A stretch of DNA of 64,000 nt from Metellina segmentata (GCA_947359465.1 OX375881.1:72873914-72937913), one strand, 5' to 3'; counted from the stretch's first letter, positions 11,970 to 24,978 are shown. A program made the numbers and translations. Notes: generated by a model not told the origin, from the letters alone.

Positions 11970-14945
11970 AAACCTTTGTAGTTTAGTTGTTTATGTTTCA
12001 TTCTTTAGACTCCAGTTTTGACAGCCTATAAAATTCATCTTTAGAATTTTTGTTCTTGCTATCTTTAGAACTTATCTTTAGAATTTTCGACTTACTTTGC
12101 TTTAGTCGATCTTTGCGCAAATTATTTGCAATATTATTGCGCTAGAAGGTATTGTTTATTTATAGTATTCATTGAAAATATAATGTGTGTATACAAAAAT
12201 CATTCTTAATTATTTAATACATTTTAATTTATTATAATCTAGAAAAATATTACGTAACTGACGATTTTGTAATTATTTTTTGCATTTCTGGGATTTGAAA
12301 TTTTTCCGAATGAATATAATCATGCATGAAAGCAATGACAAGTATTATATTATCGTTCTTAATGTAGGTATTGATACTTACATATCGCACCCCGGCAAAA
12401 AAGAGTGACACAACTCAAAAAATAAAAATTTTGATGTTATGTCATTGAAAAATATGTATGAGTTGCCCCAGCGTGTTATATTACTATTCTATATAATATA
12501 ATAGAAGTTACTAACATAAATACTTACCTAAAATTTAAAAGAAGTTTATACTATTTTAATATAAGTTTTATAGAAACCTTTAAGTTAATCTTTCTCAAAT
12601 TCTGTAATTTTGAGTGGTGTCATTTTCATGCCTGGGTGAGATTAGGAACGACATTTAAAGATACAAAATGCTCTTTGAATTTATATTCAGTAATATATAT
12701 TCAACATTTGCAGTAAAATTTATTTAAAAAAATGTTCATAATCCAATACAACCAACTATTTAATTCCTAAAAATTATATTAAAAGCTCTGGTTACTTTGG
12801 AATCGTTAAATAATCTTTGCTAAATGCTAGATGCTACATTTTATTTTGTCAAAGACACCTTAAACTGATAAAACATAATCAAAGCCCCGTAAATTCAAAA
12901 AAAAATATTCCTTCTTTTCTATCAAAATTTTATTTTTCTTAGATTAATGTATATTAATTTAATCTCTGTCAGATAAAAGCAGAAAACTGAATTGCAATTT
13001 TAATGAACTATCCACCAGACGACATTATTGGGTAGTTAGTAAATTTATTGGATTCAAGTTCAATGTAAATATTTTGGCAGGTTTAAAGTTTGTCACGTAT
13101 GGTCATTAATTGCTACGCGAGAGCCAATTAAACCTTTTAATAGGAAGCCAAATTATATGTGTTAATATATTATAATGTGTTTCTGCATTTTATTAATACA
13201 TTTCTAAGTGTGTTTCTTCAAAAAAATTTCCTTCTTAAAGCTTTAGAAAAGTAACCATAAGCAAAATTCGAAGCATTGTTATTTTATTTTTCGTTTAAGT
13301 TTGGGTACCTTTATAAATATGCATATTTTTAGGCTTAAATAAACGTTTCCATCTAAAATATCCAACCATAACAATTTTAATTCGTTTGTTCCATCCAAGA
13401 CTCTCACAATAGAATCTTTTTAGAACGTGTGGACCCCTCAGAGGTTAACAGTGCGAAATTTTAGTTTAAAGAATAAATTAATGTCTATTTATAAGAATCT
13501 AATGCACTGTAGGAACATTTTTTATTACTAAGCCTTTGTATCAAATTAATCTCATGATGGAGTTTAACTTAATCTAGTTAGTTTGTATGCAATGTTAGAA
13601 GTTTTTGTAATTTGGCAAATGATTACTCAGGTCTGAAAATTTAACTTCGGAAAAGTTGTTTGAAAACTTTTTGGTTATTTTTAGATGCACATATAAATGT
13701 AATAAGAAAATGTTTTTCAAAATTTTTATTTCTTCACATTATTACACACATCTGGTTTTAAACTAGAATTCAATGTATTTGGTGAATAAATGTTATAATA
13801 CTCAAAAGATCATTTCTATATTCTTTTTAACAATTTTTGTTTCTGTATAAAAGGGAAACAGTATAAATTGATTAGTATCTTACATAAAATATGTTAGTTA
13901 TTGTTTTCTCACTTCCTGGGTTTTTTATCCCAAAGAGTGTTTAGTTGTTTGTATACTACTCCAGGATCCACCTCTTGAATCATTCAACAGTTATCTCCCC
14001 TATCATGCTAACATACCACTTCGTATTACCTCCGTTCCACGTCTTTAATATTTTTTATCCTGATCTTCATTCATAGCTCACCTCCTATGAAATCCAAGCG
14101 TCACGTTCTTTTGACGTGCATGACCGCTTCGAATCAGACTTGAGTATCTAATATTTGGCACAGTAAATACATTCTCATTCCATTTAGATAAAGTCGGATA
14201 AAATTGTAAACTTACTAATTTGATACAAAAAGCGGTTTTCATCTTTAATTAAAGCTTTGACACAAACTGCTTCATCAATCCAAGCTTGATATGAAGGGTT
14301 AGTAATAGCACTTATTATGAGTTTATCAAACTGGGCTGTATTACTTTCTTAATGCCAGGTTGTAAGGATTGCCTGAATGAACATTTCCTTTTGAATCTAA
14401 GGTAAATTGTTTGCTTCTTAGTCCCACTCATAGAGAAAAAATGGATACGTCGTATTGAGAACACATAAGGTATGGTATATATTAAACCCAAGATGTCTTA
14501 ACAAATTATTTTGTTTGCTTTAAATTAAGGGTCGTGGCTCCTTATTTGAATGCTCAGAAATAAATTATTTATAATCATTTTCAGAAATCTCTTTTATTGC
14601 AAATCTAAGTCGTAAACAATGGAATTGAGATAATTCATATGGATTGAAATAACAGGTATCTATGGCACAGGTCTCATAGCAAACTATAGATTCATAGCAA
14701 ACGGGTAGATTTACCTGCTTACTGATTGGTTAACACTTTTTCGAAAAATTCTCCCGTGGAGGAAAACGTTTCACATATTGGGATTCTGCATACAAAATTA
14801 CTTTAAAATCATACAAAGCAAACACATTTTTTCATTTCAGACCTGCATTATTTGCTATCCGATTACAGAAGTCCAAAAATTTAAGCTTAATATAACAATG
14901 AATAATGATACTAAATATGAATAATATACTGAATTTGTGTCAGAA
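11970..14945. other. 3 kb without a recognisable feature
   Basis: Strongly AT-rich with short frames only. I could not link it to repeats elsewhere in the window and saw no exon with convincing splice sites. Confidence 0.5.
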
Positions 14946-15870
14946 CTAGGGACTCCATCCCCTGCTCGCCTACGCTCTCCAACCCCCGGGGATTTCTACG
15001 CAATCCCATTTGGTTTGCTTTGCAAACCAACACTCCTTTCGCAAGTGATTTCGCTTTTTTTTACTTTAACAGTTAATACTCCCTAAACTAATAGCCGCAT
15101 CAGTAAAAAACCATCTCCGTCTTGTTTCCTGTACAATATTGAACAAACCATGTCAATCTCGTAACTTTTTTATCTGTACTTAATCGGCAAACCATCTGAG
15201 AATTGAGCAAAAAAAAAAAAACAGTATATGACGTCACAGCGAGTTTCAAGGGCATCTGGAAAACCCGTTAGTCGGGAAATGTAACCTTTATTTCCATGAA
15301 CGCAATCGTTCCGCGGTCTAAAAATTACGAAATTTGTCTGACCAAATTATGATCGCATCGAATTTTTTGTGAACCAATTTCAAAACTAAGTGTACCAAAA
15401 GAAAGAGAATATTTTGAGGTTTCCAGTGATGTTTTAAATTTAAAAACTAATAGTTATAAACTATAGTTATGACAGTTTTTAAAAAAGCAACCAAAATGTC
15501 CTAATTTTTCCCGGATTTCAAAAAATTAATATCAGCAACCAAATTAAAATTTCTTTAAAACCTCGGTTTGTTTAAAAAATTCACGTTTAGAGGTACTCTA
15601 AAAAAATCACGGCTGAAGACTGAAAATTGTACGTCTTTTGCTCACTCGAGTTACAAATTTCACTCTTTCAACTTTGGCACTTAATAAACCCAAAACTAAT
15701 CGCCACATCGGAAAAAATCTTCTTCGTCTTGTTTTCTGTACAATTTTGAATAAAGCATGTCAATTTTGTAATTTTCTGATCCGTACTTTCTCGGGAAACC
15801 GTCTAAGAATCGAGCAAAAAAAGCGAGTTTTCAATCCTGCGTCTGCGGTAACTTTTTTATATTATAGAGA
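14946..15870 (-). mobile_element. Non-autonomous Helitron, copy B (925 bp)
   Basis: Same family as copy A, with one 3'-end set instead of two and one internal block. The CTAG end at 14946-14949 follows host A on the + strand, so T follows it on the - strand. Terminal stems are partly decayed (GATTTCTACGCAATC has one mismatch). The 5' terminus reads TCTCTATAATA on the - strand but is preceded by T instead of the expected A, so that edge may have mutated. An open frame at 15638-16147 runs over this edge and is not a gene. Confidence 0.8.
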
Positions 15871-16240
15871 AAGGTCACGAAGATCTAAATCCAATAGAGT
15901 ATGCTTAAGATGCTGTCAGCCTTCGCATTTTAGTGCACACATTACCACAAGGACCGAACATGAGCAAAGACATGGTCTAATGCCTTCTAGCCACATGAAC
16001 TCTTGGACAACCTTATGGAAAACATATCTGCATGTTGTGAGACTTGCATTAGCGTCAGGAGCCGGAGCATTCAATATTAGTTTATTTTTAGCAATAATAA
16101 TGGTTTATCTTCATGTCGAAAACTGCCCTGTAGTGACCAGTCTTTGATACGAAAAACCTATACAAAAGTGGCATCAATTCTGGACAAGGTATACTTTGTT
16201 CTTCCCACTTGGATCTTCATTACCTTGAGGTAGCTTCATC
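15871..16240. other. No feature seen
   Basis: Unique-looking sequence with an incidental open frame continuing from the Helitron. Confidence 0.4.
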
Positions 16241-16242
16241 TC

Positions 16243-16258
16243 AATGAGATATCTCGTA
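16243..16258. repeat. Palindrome unit, site 2
   Basis: AATGAGATATCTCGTAAC is followed by CTAACAAAACGTCAGATCTTGA, which keeps the palindrome and spacer of the tandem array at 2920 as a single unit. Confidence 0.7.
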
Positions 16259-16299
16259 ACTAACAAAACGTCAGATCTTGAAGGACGAGGGGTCACTTC

Positions 16300-17225
16300 A
16301 AAACCATTTGGAATATTAACATAGCCAAAATGTTTTTCCAATTATAAAAACATACAATGTAAGCATGCTTTTTCATATTTTTAGTTCCCACTAGTACCAT
16401 GATTATTTTATTCGCATACCTTGTGAAATATATCAGCGCATGTACTTGATACTGAATATAATTTTGGACAGTATTTCCCTTAAATTTGGATGTTCGTGTG
16501 TATGAAAATTCGAGCAAAGAATTATTGCCCTTCAAAAAGTATATGATTTATTATTTCGCTTAAACTTTGTGAACACTTCTTCTGCAGGAAATAAAATAAT
16601 ACACATGGGGGCTCAATTTGTCTATTTGACACTTACGGGCTTAGTCGTGCAAGTAACGTCTGGCTCATTGCCAATATCTAGGTCCTCATGTCTGAAGTGA
16701 ACCATGTTTACCGATTTCTGATTGTCGATGTCACACCTCCCGGTGTGATGCAGTTCCATTCAAATTTGGTTAACGGAGTGTATTATCACTTAATCAGCAC
16801 CAGCTTAGTTTTGTTAAAACTTGTAAATGTGAATTTGTTCTATATAATTTGTTTGAATTATCTTGTATTTTGTTAGTCAAGCATTGTTATTTATAGCTTA
16901 TTGATACGTTTTAGAAAATAATATCGTTAACTGTTTTTTCTTCTATATCGTCAGTTCTAAAGACGCATTTCTTACAGTTAGTAGGAAGACGCAATATAGT
17001 AGGTATTTTTCTTACTTAATATAGTTTTTAATCTTGTATATTCTTCTGTATTTATTTCCATCTGTATGCAGGTTTGTATTCTTTCTCTTTGCATGGACGT
17101 CTTACGCCTTTTTTTTATGTAATATTATGTTTTTTCTTAAAGCAGTTTAGACTTTCTTTTTGAAATAAGTTAATGTTAATTTTCTTTTTGTATTTTCTTA
17201 AACCCATACAGTCGGCTTAAGGGAT
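16300..17225. other. AT-rich, no feature seen
   Basis: Short frames only. Confidence 0.45.
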
Positions 17226-17424
17226 ACTCATTAACTGATATTTTTTGGTGACACTAAATGCTAATTTTTAAGATCATGAAAAATACTGTACCATATTGTA
17301 ATCTGTTAAAAATTAAGTATAACACAAGCAAAAGACTTACATTTTTTTTTTGTATTTAAAAAAATTCAGTTAGTTTTTTGAAGAACTGTCGAATAAAAAA
17401 AATCTCCTCAGTTAATGAGATCTT
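17226..17424. repeat. Possible small MITE
   Basis: CTCATTAACTGA at about 17228 and its reverse complement TCAGTTAATGAG at about 17408, each followed inward by a T/A-rich run, bracket about 190 bp. I cannot see a clear target duplication. Confidence 0.4.
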
Positions 17425-19343
17425 CTATGAATACTTATTTTGTTACTTTCTTAGGAAAAGCTTCCCAATCAATTATTCTATTTGAAAACATGTTCGTTTT
17501 TTCTTATAAATATAGGTCATGTTTCTTTTGTTTACTCCTGAAGCTCCCAGTTATTTTATGTAAATAAATTTATATTTATTTCAAAATTAATTTTATTATT
17601 ATTATAGGTATTTTGTATTTATATACATCTACATAGTTAATTGAGCAATGTTTCTTACAAATTGGTCACGATATGGGTTGGTAACAACTTTTCAATAAAG
17701 CCGCCATACCCATACAAAACGTTACTGTAATTAGAATTTAGAAATATTTTATGATCGCATGTAAATTGGTGAAATATAACATTTTATTTTTTACGTGAAT
17801 ACGATTTTAAATTCACTCCTGATCGTCTTATCTCTTAGATGAGTGAAATGTATGTTGATATGTAGCGAACAAATTATCTACAGTATTTAGCAATAACCGA
17901 TAAAATAAAAATTTGAAAATTAAAAGGCTGTGTGTTAAACTAAAAAAAATTTTGTAATGTCAAAAAATTGGAAGCGAAATATGTACAGAAGTAAGAGAAA
18001 GGTATATCACTGGAATGAAAATTCTTAAAGGAATTAGAACAGCCCGAATTTACTAACAAATAATGCAGATTGTATTGTGAATGCAAATAAGCCAAATGTG
18101 TCAAACCGGCAAATTTTAAAAAAAGAAATTTTTTTCAAAAATTTTGAAATTTTACATTGAGTGCGCCGCTGTTTTAGTGAATAGATGTTGACTTAGAATG
18201 CAATAACTTTGAATGAATTCAAGAAAATTGTGCCAAATAAGATTCCAAATATCAACGTAACTGTGGTTACTGGCTATTTCAATGTTCGTTTCACAAAGCA
18301 AACTGCTTAAGGATTATTTGCAACTTCAGTTTAACTTAAAGTACATTTTTACATCCCGTAAAACTCTAGGGCACCATTTGTAAAGATGTAGCTTTTGTGA
18401 GAAGCATCGATGTAAATACTATGTCATATGCATCTTATTTCTCTAAGTCATCGGCCTTCATTAAATAAATTTACATTTTACTTATAGCCATAAAGATTTC
18501 ATTCATTTGCAATTTACGTTTCCTCTGATAACACAAAGACGGATTCATGCCATTAAGAATCGTAGTTGTGTTCCCATGCACAATCCGCGACATTTTTTGC
18601 TTGTTTGAAATAAAATGTTTTTCGTTTTATTTTTCAAACCTCGGGCTTCAATCGTGTTTTATGACCAATTTGGCATTTCAGCGAAAAAACATTTTTAATT
18701 TGTTTTACACAATGTGATTTTAAGTAAGTATACTCCGAAATAACCTTTCTTATAATGAGTTTAATTTGTATGGAATTTTGAAACCTTTTTTGTAAAGTAA
18801 ATTTTATGGGAAAATATATGCGCATAATTTTACATCTCAATGAAAGATCTCAATGCATGAAATTTCATTTCATCATTCGAAATCGCATTACATCTTGAAA
18901 GATAGATATCACGTCGAAAATTTACGAAAATATTCTGCAGATGTTAGTAAGAAGTAATAAAAATGTATTTTTACAAAAGAAAAAATATTATTATGATAAT
19001 ATCTATCTTTCAGTTTTTAACTTATTCATTCCAATAAACTCGGGAGGATTCTAGTTAAGTATAGTTACTTTCAAAAAGAATGAATTCAATTTTAACTTTA
19101 TATAGATTATTTCGAATTCAGGGCCGGACCTTTTAGTCGCCTCAGGCTAACCTAACCTTTTCTCTCTATCTGATCATATTCTGTGTTCATCTGCAAAACT
19201 TTATGTGTTTGGTCTTCTCTTTTTATTAGACATCACTGCTATGAAATCTTTTCACGTTTTCAAATACATTTCAACATTTTTATTTAAAGTTTCTGTTAAA
19301 GTGCGCTCAAAAATTAAATTTTGTTTCCAGAAATTTAACTTTA
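17425..19343. other. AT-rich, no feature seen
   Basis: No gene or repeat could be supported. Confidence 0.45.
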
Positions 19344-19347
19344 TTAA

Positions 19348-20060
19348 CCCTCTGACTGCTCAATTTGTGGACCGAAATCGCTACAAAAATCGTGTATTTT
19401 TTTTTTTTGCATATTAAAAATCTATATATATTGGAGAATTGAAATATGCATTTTTTTTCTTTCTAGAAAAGACTTTTTATATAGATTTTTATCATGAGAA
19501 ACTAAACTGTCAGAAGTTATTGTTAGCTATATGCACAGTAATTCCCGGATTTCCATGAAAAGGAACTGAAGGAGGAGGAATATTCTTGATATCAATTTTG
19601 CACCACTGCCTAACGCTTTGCAAGTTTATTGAATCATGATCAGATTCATCGCTATCTGATGAGCAGTCCGAAAAATCTATATCACTATCACTATCAAAAC
19701 TAAAATCACTTTCAGAATCTGATAAATCATCAGGAATATATACTCTGTCAATCGCTGAACGTTTTCTAGCAGCCATTTCTGATTAGAATAAGGCGCCAAA
19801 CAAAGGCGTGAAGTTAGAGTGGTAAATACAAAGTACCTTCAAATGCCGCAATTTAGTGGACGACTAGCGACAACTGTTGACCAAAATCTAAATTTAACGT
19901 CTAACACTGTATGTAATTTATTTCATTGGTTAAACGGTGAAAAAGCGGGATGCGCTCCTCAATAAAGATAGATAAACACCTGCCCGCGAAAATCGCGAGA
20001 TGAGCAAATTTTGCTACATTTGAGTTGCCCGTGGAAATCGCGGGATAATCAGCCAGTGGG
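19348..20060 (-). mobile_element. Internally deleted piggyBac-like element
   Basis: The element is flanked by TTAA on both sides (19344-19347 and 20061-20064), the piggyBac target site. The ends are imperfect inverted repeats: CCCTCTGACTGCTCAATTTG on the left and CCCACTGGCTGATTATCC from the right. A subterminal motif (GCCCGCGAAAATCGCG / GCCCGTGGAAATCGCG) repeats near the right end. Inside is an N-terminal transposase fragment on the - strand. The whole catalytic core is missing, so it is non-autonomous. Confidence 0.8.
19510..19776 (-). CDS. PiggyBac-like transposase, N-terminal fragment
   Basis: An 88-residue open frame runs from ATG to stop. Residues 14-47 are an Asp/Ser-rich acidic stretch (for example DSDSDIDFSDCSSDSDESD). 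A segment then follows with RQWCKIDIKNIPPPSVPF and GNPGI near residues 56-77. Acidic N-termini followed by a W-containing segment and a F-x-G-NPGI-like motif are typical of piggyBac transposases, which normally run to about 550-600 residues. The DDE/D catalytic domain and the C-terminal Cys-rich finger are absent, and the frame ends shortly after a deletion junction. The frame is intact, but the product could not transpose; it might at most bind partners. Identification is from motifs only. Confidence 0.65.
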   Translation of the reverse strand: MAARKRSAIDRVYIPDDLSDSESDFSFDSDSDIDFSDCSSDSDESDHDSINLQSVRQWCKIDIKNIPPPSVPFHGNPGITVHIANNNF

Positions 20061-20384
20061 TTAAGGGGCAGACTTTTGTAACCTACGACTCAAAATGTAG
20101 ACTTTGATGAAGTACACTACTACTTTCTAAGGCCTCATCAACAAGATCAAAGTAGCTTATAACGATACTCAATGCAGCTGAGGTCATTTTTGTCTTTCAA
20201 GAACAAATGGTCATCTGAAGCTTCATCTCCTTAAAGTCGACAAGGCTTGTAATATAAATATTCTAGGCACCCTTCAAACTACTAAGGAAGATAACTATAC
20301 TCTAACTTGATATTTTTATGCCTTAATATTACTCAAATTGAGCGATGAGACAAAGTATCCCACACTACTTTAATAATCTGAGAG

Positions 20385-20620
20385 GTTATCCTTTGTGCAA
20401 GCTATAGTCTTACCTGGAAGTTTTGAGTTGTAGGTGGCGCAGGTTTGAGTCCTTACTGGGTGTATTATTTCTACTGTATCAGTAAACCATTCGTTGTGTG
20501 TATGTCCATTTAATTGACATTGTTCGGTGTAGTTGGGCCAAATATTTCTTTGCACAAACCTAATTAATCCCCCTGCATGTCTTATAATCAAGTTTTTGAT
20601 CTCCTTGACCAATAAAATAT
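20385..20620 (+). repeat. SINE family C, copy 1
   Basis: It has a tRNA-like B-box region GGTTTGAGTCC and a body shared with 20690-21650 and 60300-60510: GTGTATT...ACTGTATCAGTAAA..ATTCGTTGTGTGTATG and GGGCCAAATAT. Any coding frame here is incidental. Confidence 0.6.
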
Positions 20621-20689
20621 CTCCTAGCATTATTTCAACAATGTATATGGTTATAAAGTTTTTGCGTTTTTTGAGGAGCGTTGCTGCTC

Positions 20690-21650
20690 AGTAAATTTGT
20701 CCAGTGTGCGAGCAACCTGCGAGTTACAGGTGGCACAAGTTCAATTCCTGCTTAAGGGGGTCCAGAACACAAAAATCGTCAAATTTTCGAATTTTTTTTT
20801 ATTATTTTAAGAAATTCTCTCTGTGTTTTTCTGCTTAAAATGACGTCTGAATCATGTTTCTATCTTAATTAGAACTAGAGATGTAATAATTTTTGTGGTG
20901 CGTTGTTTTGAAAATCTAACACTCTTGACAGTTGTTGTCATGGCATCAACATCTGTCTTTAAAACTTAAAATGCGTTTTTCTCCATGATACTTTTTTTCA
21001 AGATTTCCTGCATTCAAATTGCTATAAGTCGAAAACCGATAAAGTTAAAGGGTTGAAATATGGAATATATCTTTTTCAAACATTATACTTTAATTTTGAT
21101 TCAGCAAATTTAAAACAAATATTTACTTTTAAAAAAATGACTTTTTTTAAAAAAAGTACTTTAAAATTTTCACAAATTTTCATTTAAATATTTTTTATTT
21201 ATTATTAAATTAATATTTTTTAAATTGCTGAATCTAAATAAAAGTTTATAAATTAGTGAATACTTTACTGCAAGAATTTTGAAAATTGATCAAGAATATT
21301 TTGAGTTTTAGCAATTTGAAATGACCCCTCTTTCTTTCAAAAAATGTTAATTTAAAATTTTTAAAAACCTTTTAGAAAAAATTTGTGTTGTGATTTCGCT
21401 TATTAGTTAGATGGGTAATCCGTACAAAAAAATTCAAAATTCTAAATTAATTTATACATTTTTTTTTCAATGTTTCCCGGACCCACTTAATCTCCGTGTA
21501 TGTTTCAAGGTCAGTAAATGATTGTCGTCAGTGTTTATGAGTCCGCAAAATGTTATTGAGTGTGTATGTCACTTTGCTAGACGTTGTCTGTCTTGTTTTG
21601 TAACAACTTGGCGAAATATGGCCCTAATGCCATAAAACCCGAAACAACCA
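20690..21650 (+). repeat. SINE family C, copy 2, split by a MITE
   Basis: The left part is 20690-20751 (AACCTGCGAGTTACAGGTGG, B-box-like AGTTCAATTCC). The right part is from 21491 (GTCAGTAAATGATTG, GGCGAAATATGGCCC). Together they align with the copies at 20385 and 60300. The interruption is the TTAA-flanked element at 20756-21486. Confidence 0.6.
20756..21486. mobile_element. TTAA-flanked MITE (731 bp)
   Basis: TTAA lies directly outside both ends (20752-20755 and 21487-21490). The ends are inverted repeats, GGGGGTCC... and ...GGACCCAC. The interior is AT-rich with no coding. TTAA targeting suggests mobilisation by a piggyBac-type transposase. It interrupts a SINE, so it inserted later than that SINE. 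Confidence 0.75.
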
Positions 21651-21654
21651 ATCT

Positions 21655-22729
21655 TGTGCTTGTTGTCGGATTAAGACAGTCTTACACTATTCAGAAATCT
21701 TGTGAAGCTCAGAAGTTTAAGACACCCAACCTATCAAAATTTTGTTCCTCGGAAACTACATTCATATAAATTGATAGGTCTTCTCACCCATACAGTTCTT
21801 TTCTAAATTATATTTCTTGTGATGCCTAAAGGGGTCAATGGCAGACTCTGTATTTAATTTCCGATGAAAAAATCCTAAGTTTTGTCACCCTTAAATATTT
21901 CTCACCGTGTTGCACAGCCTTACAGAGTGTGTATAAAACTACGGCATTGTTGAAAAATCCCAAGCATTTGGTTTTAGATGGCAATTTTGTAAGTCGTATT
22001 TTTCATTCCATCCCTCCTCGAGAGAAGGTCGACAGAAAAGAGATGGACAGTTCCTGCTTACCCCTTTAATTTTAGAAGCAAACAGAGAAAGAGGGTAATT
22101 TAATTAAACTTGATATCTTACACACGCCACTCTGTTCCTGAAGTTGATTAAATTCTGCAGCAGAGACGAATCATAATTACTTTTCCCCTAATGCCACGCA
22201 ATAGAAAGTGCTTCAAGAACTCTAGATATTTCTGCAATGTTTCAAAGTGTTCAATGTGCTAGAAATATTAAGTAGTTCAGACATCGAATGACTGTTATGC
22301 ATCAGGTTTTGAAAATTCGTTGCGTTTTCTGAATTCATTATTAACTGATTTGTAAGCGGTAAGAGAGTGCTTGCTCTGTCTTAAACCTCAATATAATTTT
22401 CATATATTCGTCCATCTATTTTAGAAGTTATGTAAAATATATGCTAACTATGAGTGTCTGAAATTAAAAGGCACTGTTTTCTTATTACACATAATTCTGA
22501 GATAACACTCTCTAATTGGGGCAAGCGTTATACTTTTGATACTTGTTGATATAAATCTAGATGTTTCTGATTGATGTATCAAAATGAAGTCTGAAACCGC
22601 TTGCTCAATTTTTATCTCAATGTGACTTGAAAACTTTCGTTGAAAGATTTTCCCTCACAGATTTATTATACTTCTACCTGGCACTTTTTCACATTCAAAG
22701 GCAACTCGTTCTCTTAATTTTTTATATAA
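21655..22729. other. No recognisable feature
   Basis: Mixed AT-rich sequence with no matching repeats or credible exons. Confidence 0.45.
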
Positions 22730-23575
22730 CTAGGGGTCTCCGCCCCCTGCTCGCTTGCGCTCGCCAACCCCGGGGAATGTTACGTAATCCCATTTGGTTT
22801 GCTTTGCAAACCAACACTCCTTTCACAGATCCGATTTGGTTTGCATCGCAAACCAACATTCCTTTCATAGAATCAATCTCCTTCTACGGCGAAACTATCT
22901 TAATAATTTGGTCCATGACGTCTCGCCAATCCCCGGTGATTTCTACGCAATCCCATTTGGTTTGCTTCGCAAACCAAGACACCTTTCGCAAGTGATTTCC
23001 CTTTTTTTTTTACTAAAACACTTAATCCACCCATAACTAATAGATGCATCAGTGAAATAATCTTCTCCATCTTGTTCCCTGTGCAATTTTAAATAAACCG
23101 TGTTAATATCGTAATTTTGCGATCTGTACTTTCAAGGTAAACCGTTTCAGAACAGAGTGAAAAAAGCGAGCCTTTTTCCTCGCCAAATAAAAATAAATCG
23201 TTTTTATGGCAATTGTTGCTGCGATAAATTTGATATCTGACAAACCCGATAGTCAAAAATACAACCCTCATCTGAGTGGGAAACATGCTCCGCGAACTAA
23301 AAAACACGAAATTTGTGTGACCAACTTTTGATTGCATCGAATTTATTTATGAACCGATTTAAAAAATAATTTTACCGAAAGAAATAGTGTATTTTCTTCT
23401 TTGACGTGGTATTTTCAAATTTTAAAACTCATAGTATTAAGCTATAGATATGATAGTTTTAGTTTTGTATCGGAAATTACGATCTAAAAGTTCCGAAAAT
23501 TGTATGGCCAACTTTTAATTCTATCGTCTTTATTAATTAACCAATTTAAAAAGAATCATACCGTAAGAAATAGTA

Positions 23576-24978
23576 CACTGCTGACCACCGTAAATGCAAC
23601 ACCCTGAAGGAAGAATGCAAATAATATGAAATTTATAACATGCATTAGCGGAGGTGAGATATGCAAATGATTAGAATTTCAGCGCAGACGCACATCACGC
23701 GCGCCTATGGCGCCACTTCAAAGCGCTATTTAAGGCTTAAAGATTTCGACGATTTCAAATAAGGCAATTGTGTGTTTTTTTTTTTCAAAACAACGATCAA
23801 TTATCACTCTTAGAGAACAGCGATCATCTTTTGATCAAGTATCCGAGTTCGACAGAGGAAGGATAGTGGCCAACCAAGATTGTGTATTATCTTTCAGGGA
23901 AATCGTAGTCGTGTTGGACGAAACCAAACAACTGTAATGCGGATATGGGATCGTTGGATGCAGGAGGGTACGACGAACTGACGTGTTCGATCGCATCCAC
24001 CTCAGTGCACCACTTCACGTGATGACAGGTATATTGTGCGTATGGCAGTGACGGATCGCTCAGCCACATCACGAATCATAGCACAGCACATTCAGTCTGT
24101 AAAGCATCATCCAATGTCTGCGCGTACCATTCGACGCCGTTTACAGCAGAGTGGTCTGTCCGCAAGACGTCCATTGCTTCGTCTACCCTTGACGCAGATC
24201 CACAGACATCTCCGCCGCCAATGGTGCGATGAAATAAGGATGTGGACGGCAGAATTGAATGAAATTGTCTTTACTGACGAGTCACGCTTCTGTCTTCAAC
24301 ACCACGATGGTCGGATTCGCGTCTGGAGACACCGTTGAGAGAGGATGCTGAACAACTGCGTTATGCACCACCACACTGGTCCTGCACGGGGTATTATGGT
24401 ATGGGGTGGTATTGGATATCACTCTCGCACTCCTCTAGTACGCATTGCCGTTACTTTAAACAGCCAGCGATACATCTCCGAGGTGTTGGAGCCAGTTGTC
24501 CTTCCTTACCTTCAGATCTTGTCCACAGCCATATTTCAACACGATAATGCGCGACCACACATGGCACGCATTGTCCAATGGTTCTTCGTCTATCGCCAGA
24601 TTGAATTGCTTCCCTAGCCAGCTCGCTCTCCGGATCTTTCGCCGATGGAAAACATGTGGTCCATGGTTGCTCAACAATTAACCCAGATTACATCCCCAGC
24701 TGCCACACCAGATCAACTTTGGCAACGTGTGGAAGCTGCTTGGTCTGCTGTACCCCAAGAACACATCCAAAGTCTCTTTGAATCGATGCAGAGTCTTGTG
24801 GCAGCGGTGATCTCCAACAATGGCGGCTACTCTGGCTACTGATTTTGGCAGGAACCACACTTCACAGAAGTCTATAAATTTAATCATTTGATACTTGGTC
24901 AACCTATTATCTACAAAATAAATTTTGTTGTGATATCTCTTGTCTTTCTTGGTGTTGCAATTTGGTTGGCCAGCAGTG
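23576..24978 (+). mobile_element. Tc1-like DNA transposon (1403 bp)
   Basis: It is flanked by TA target duplications (23574-23575 and 24979-24980). The ends are inverted repeats: CACTGCTGACCACC..AATGCAACACC on the left and the complement GGTGTTGCAATTTGGTTGGC plus CAGCAGTG on the right. The Helitron block it interrupts is present uninterrupted nearby (GAAAGAGTACATTGTGAGGTATACTGC at 10367), which gives an empty-site reference. It encodes a transposase with four visible disabling changes. Confidence 0.93.
23800..24842 (+). pseudogene. Tc1-family DD34E transposase, disabled
   Basis: The protein would cut and paste the element at TA sites. Readable parts in order: a paired-like DNA-binding region (EFDRGRIVA; RNQTTVMRIWDRWMQEG; RTIRRRLQQSGLSARRP), then the catalytic residues in TDESRF (D), HDNARPH (D) and SPDLSPMEN (E). 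Exactly 34 positions lie between the second D and the E, the Tc1 spacing. It is broken by an apparent one-base deletion near 23903-23905, TGA at 23979-23981, TGA at 24336-24338 and TAG at 24615-24617. The last replaces the Trp of the usual PWPARSPD motif. The three stops look like single substitutions, so decay is moderate. No clear ATG was found upstream. It ends at TGA 24840-24842. Confidence 0.9.

Noticed and set aside
15638..16147. 169-codon open frame, the longest in the window
   Set aside because: It starts inside a Helitron, crosses its edge into unrelated sequence, and has no recognisable domain.
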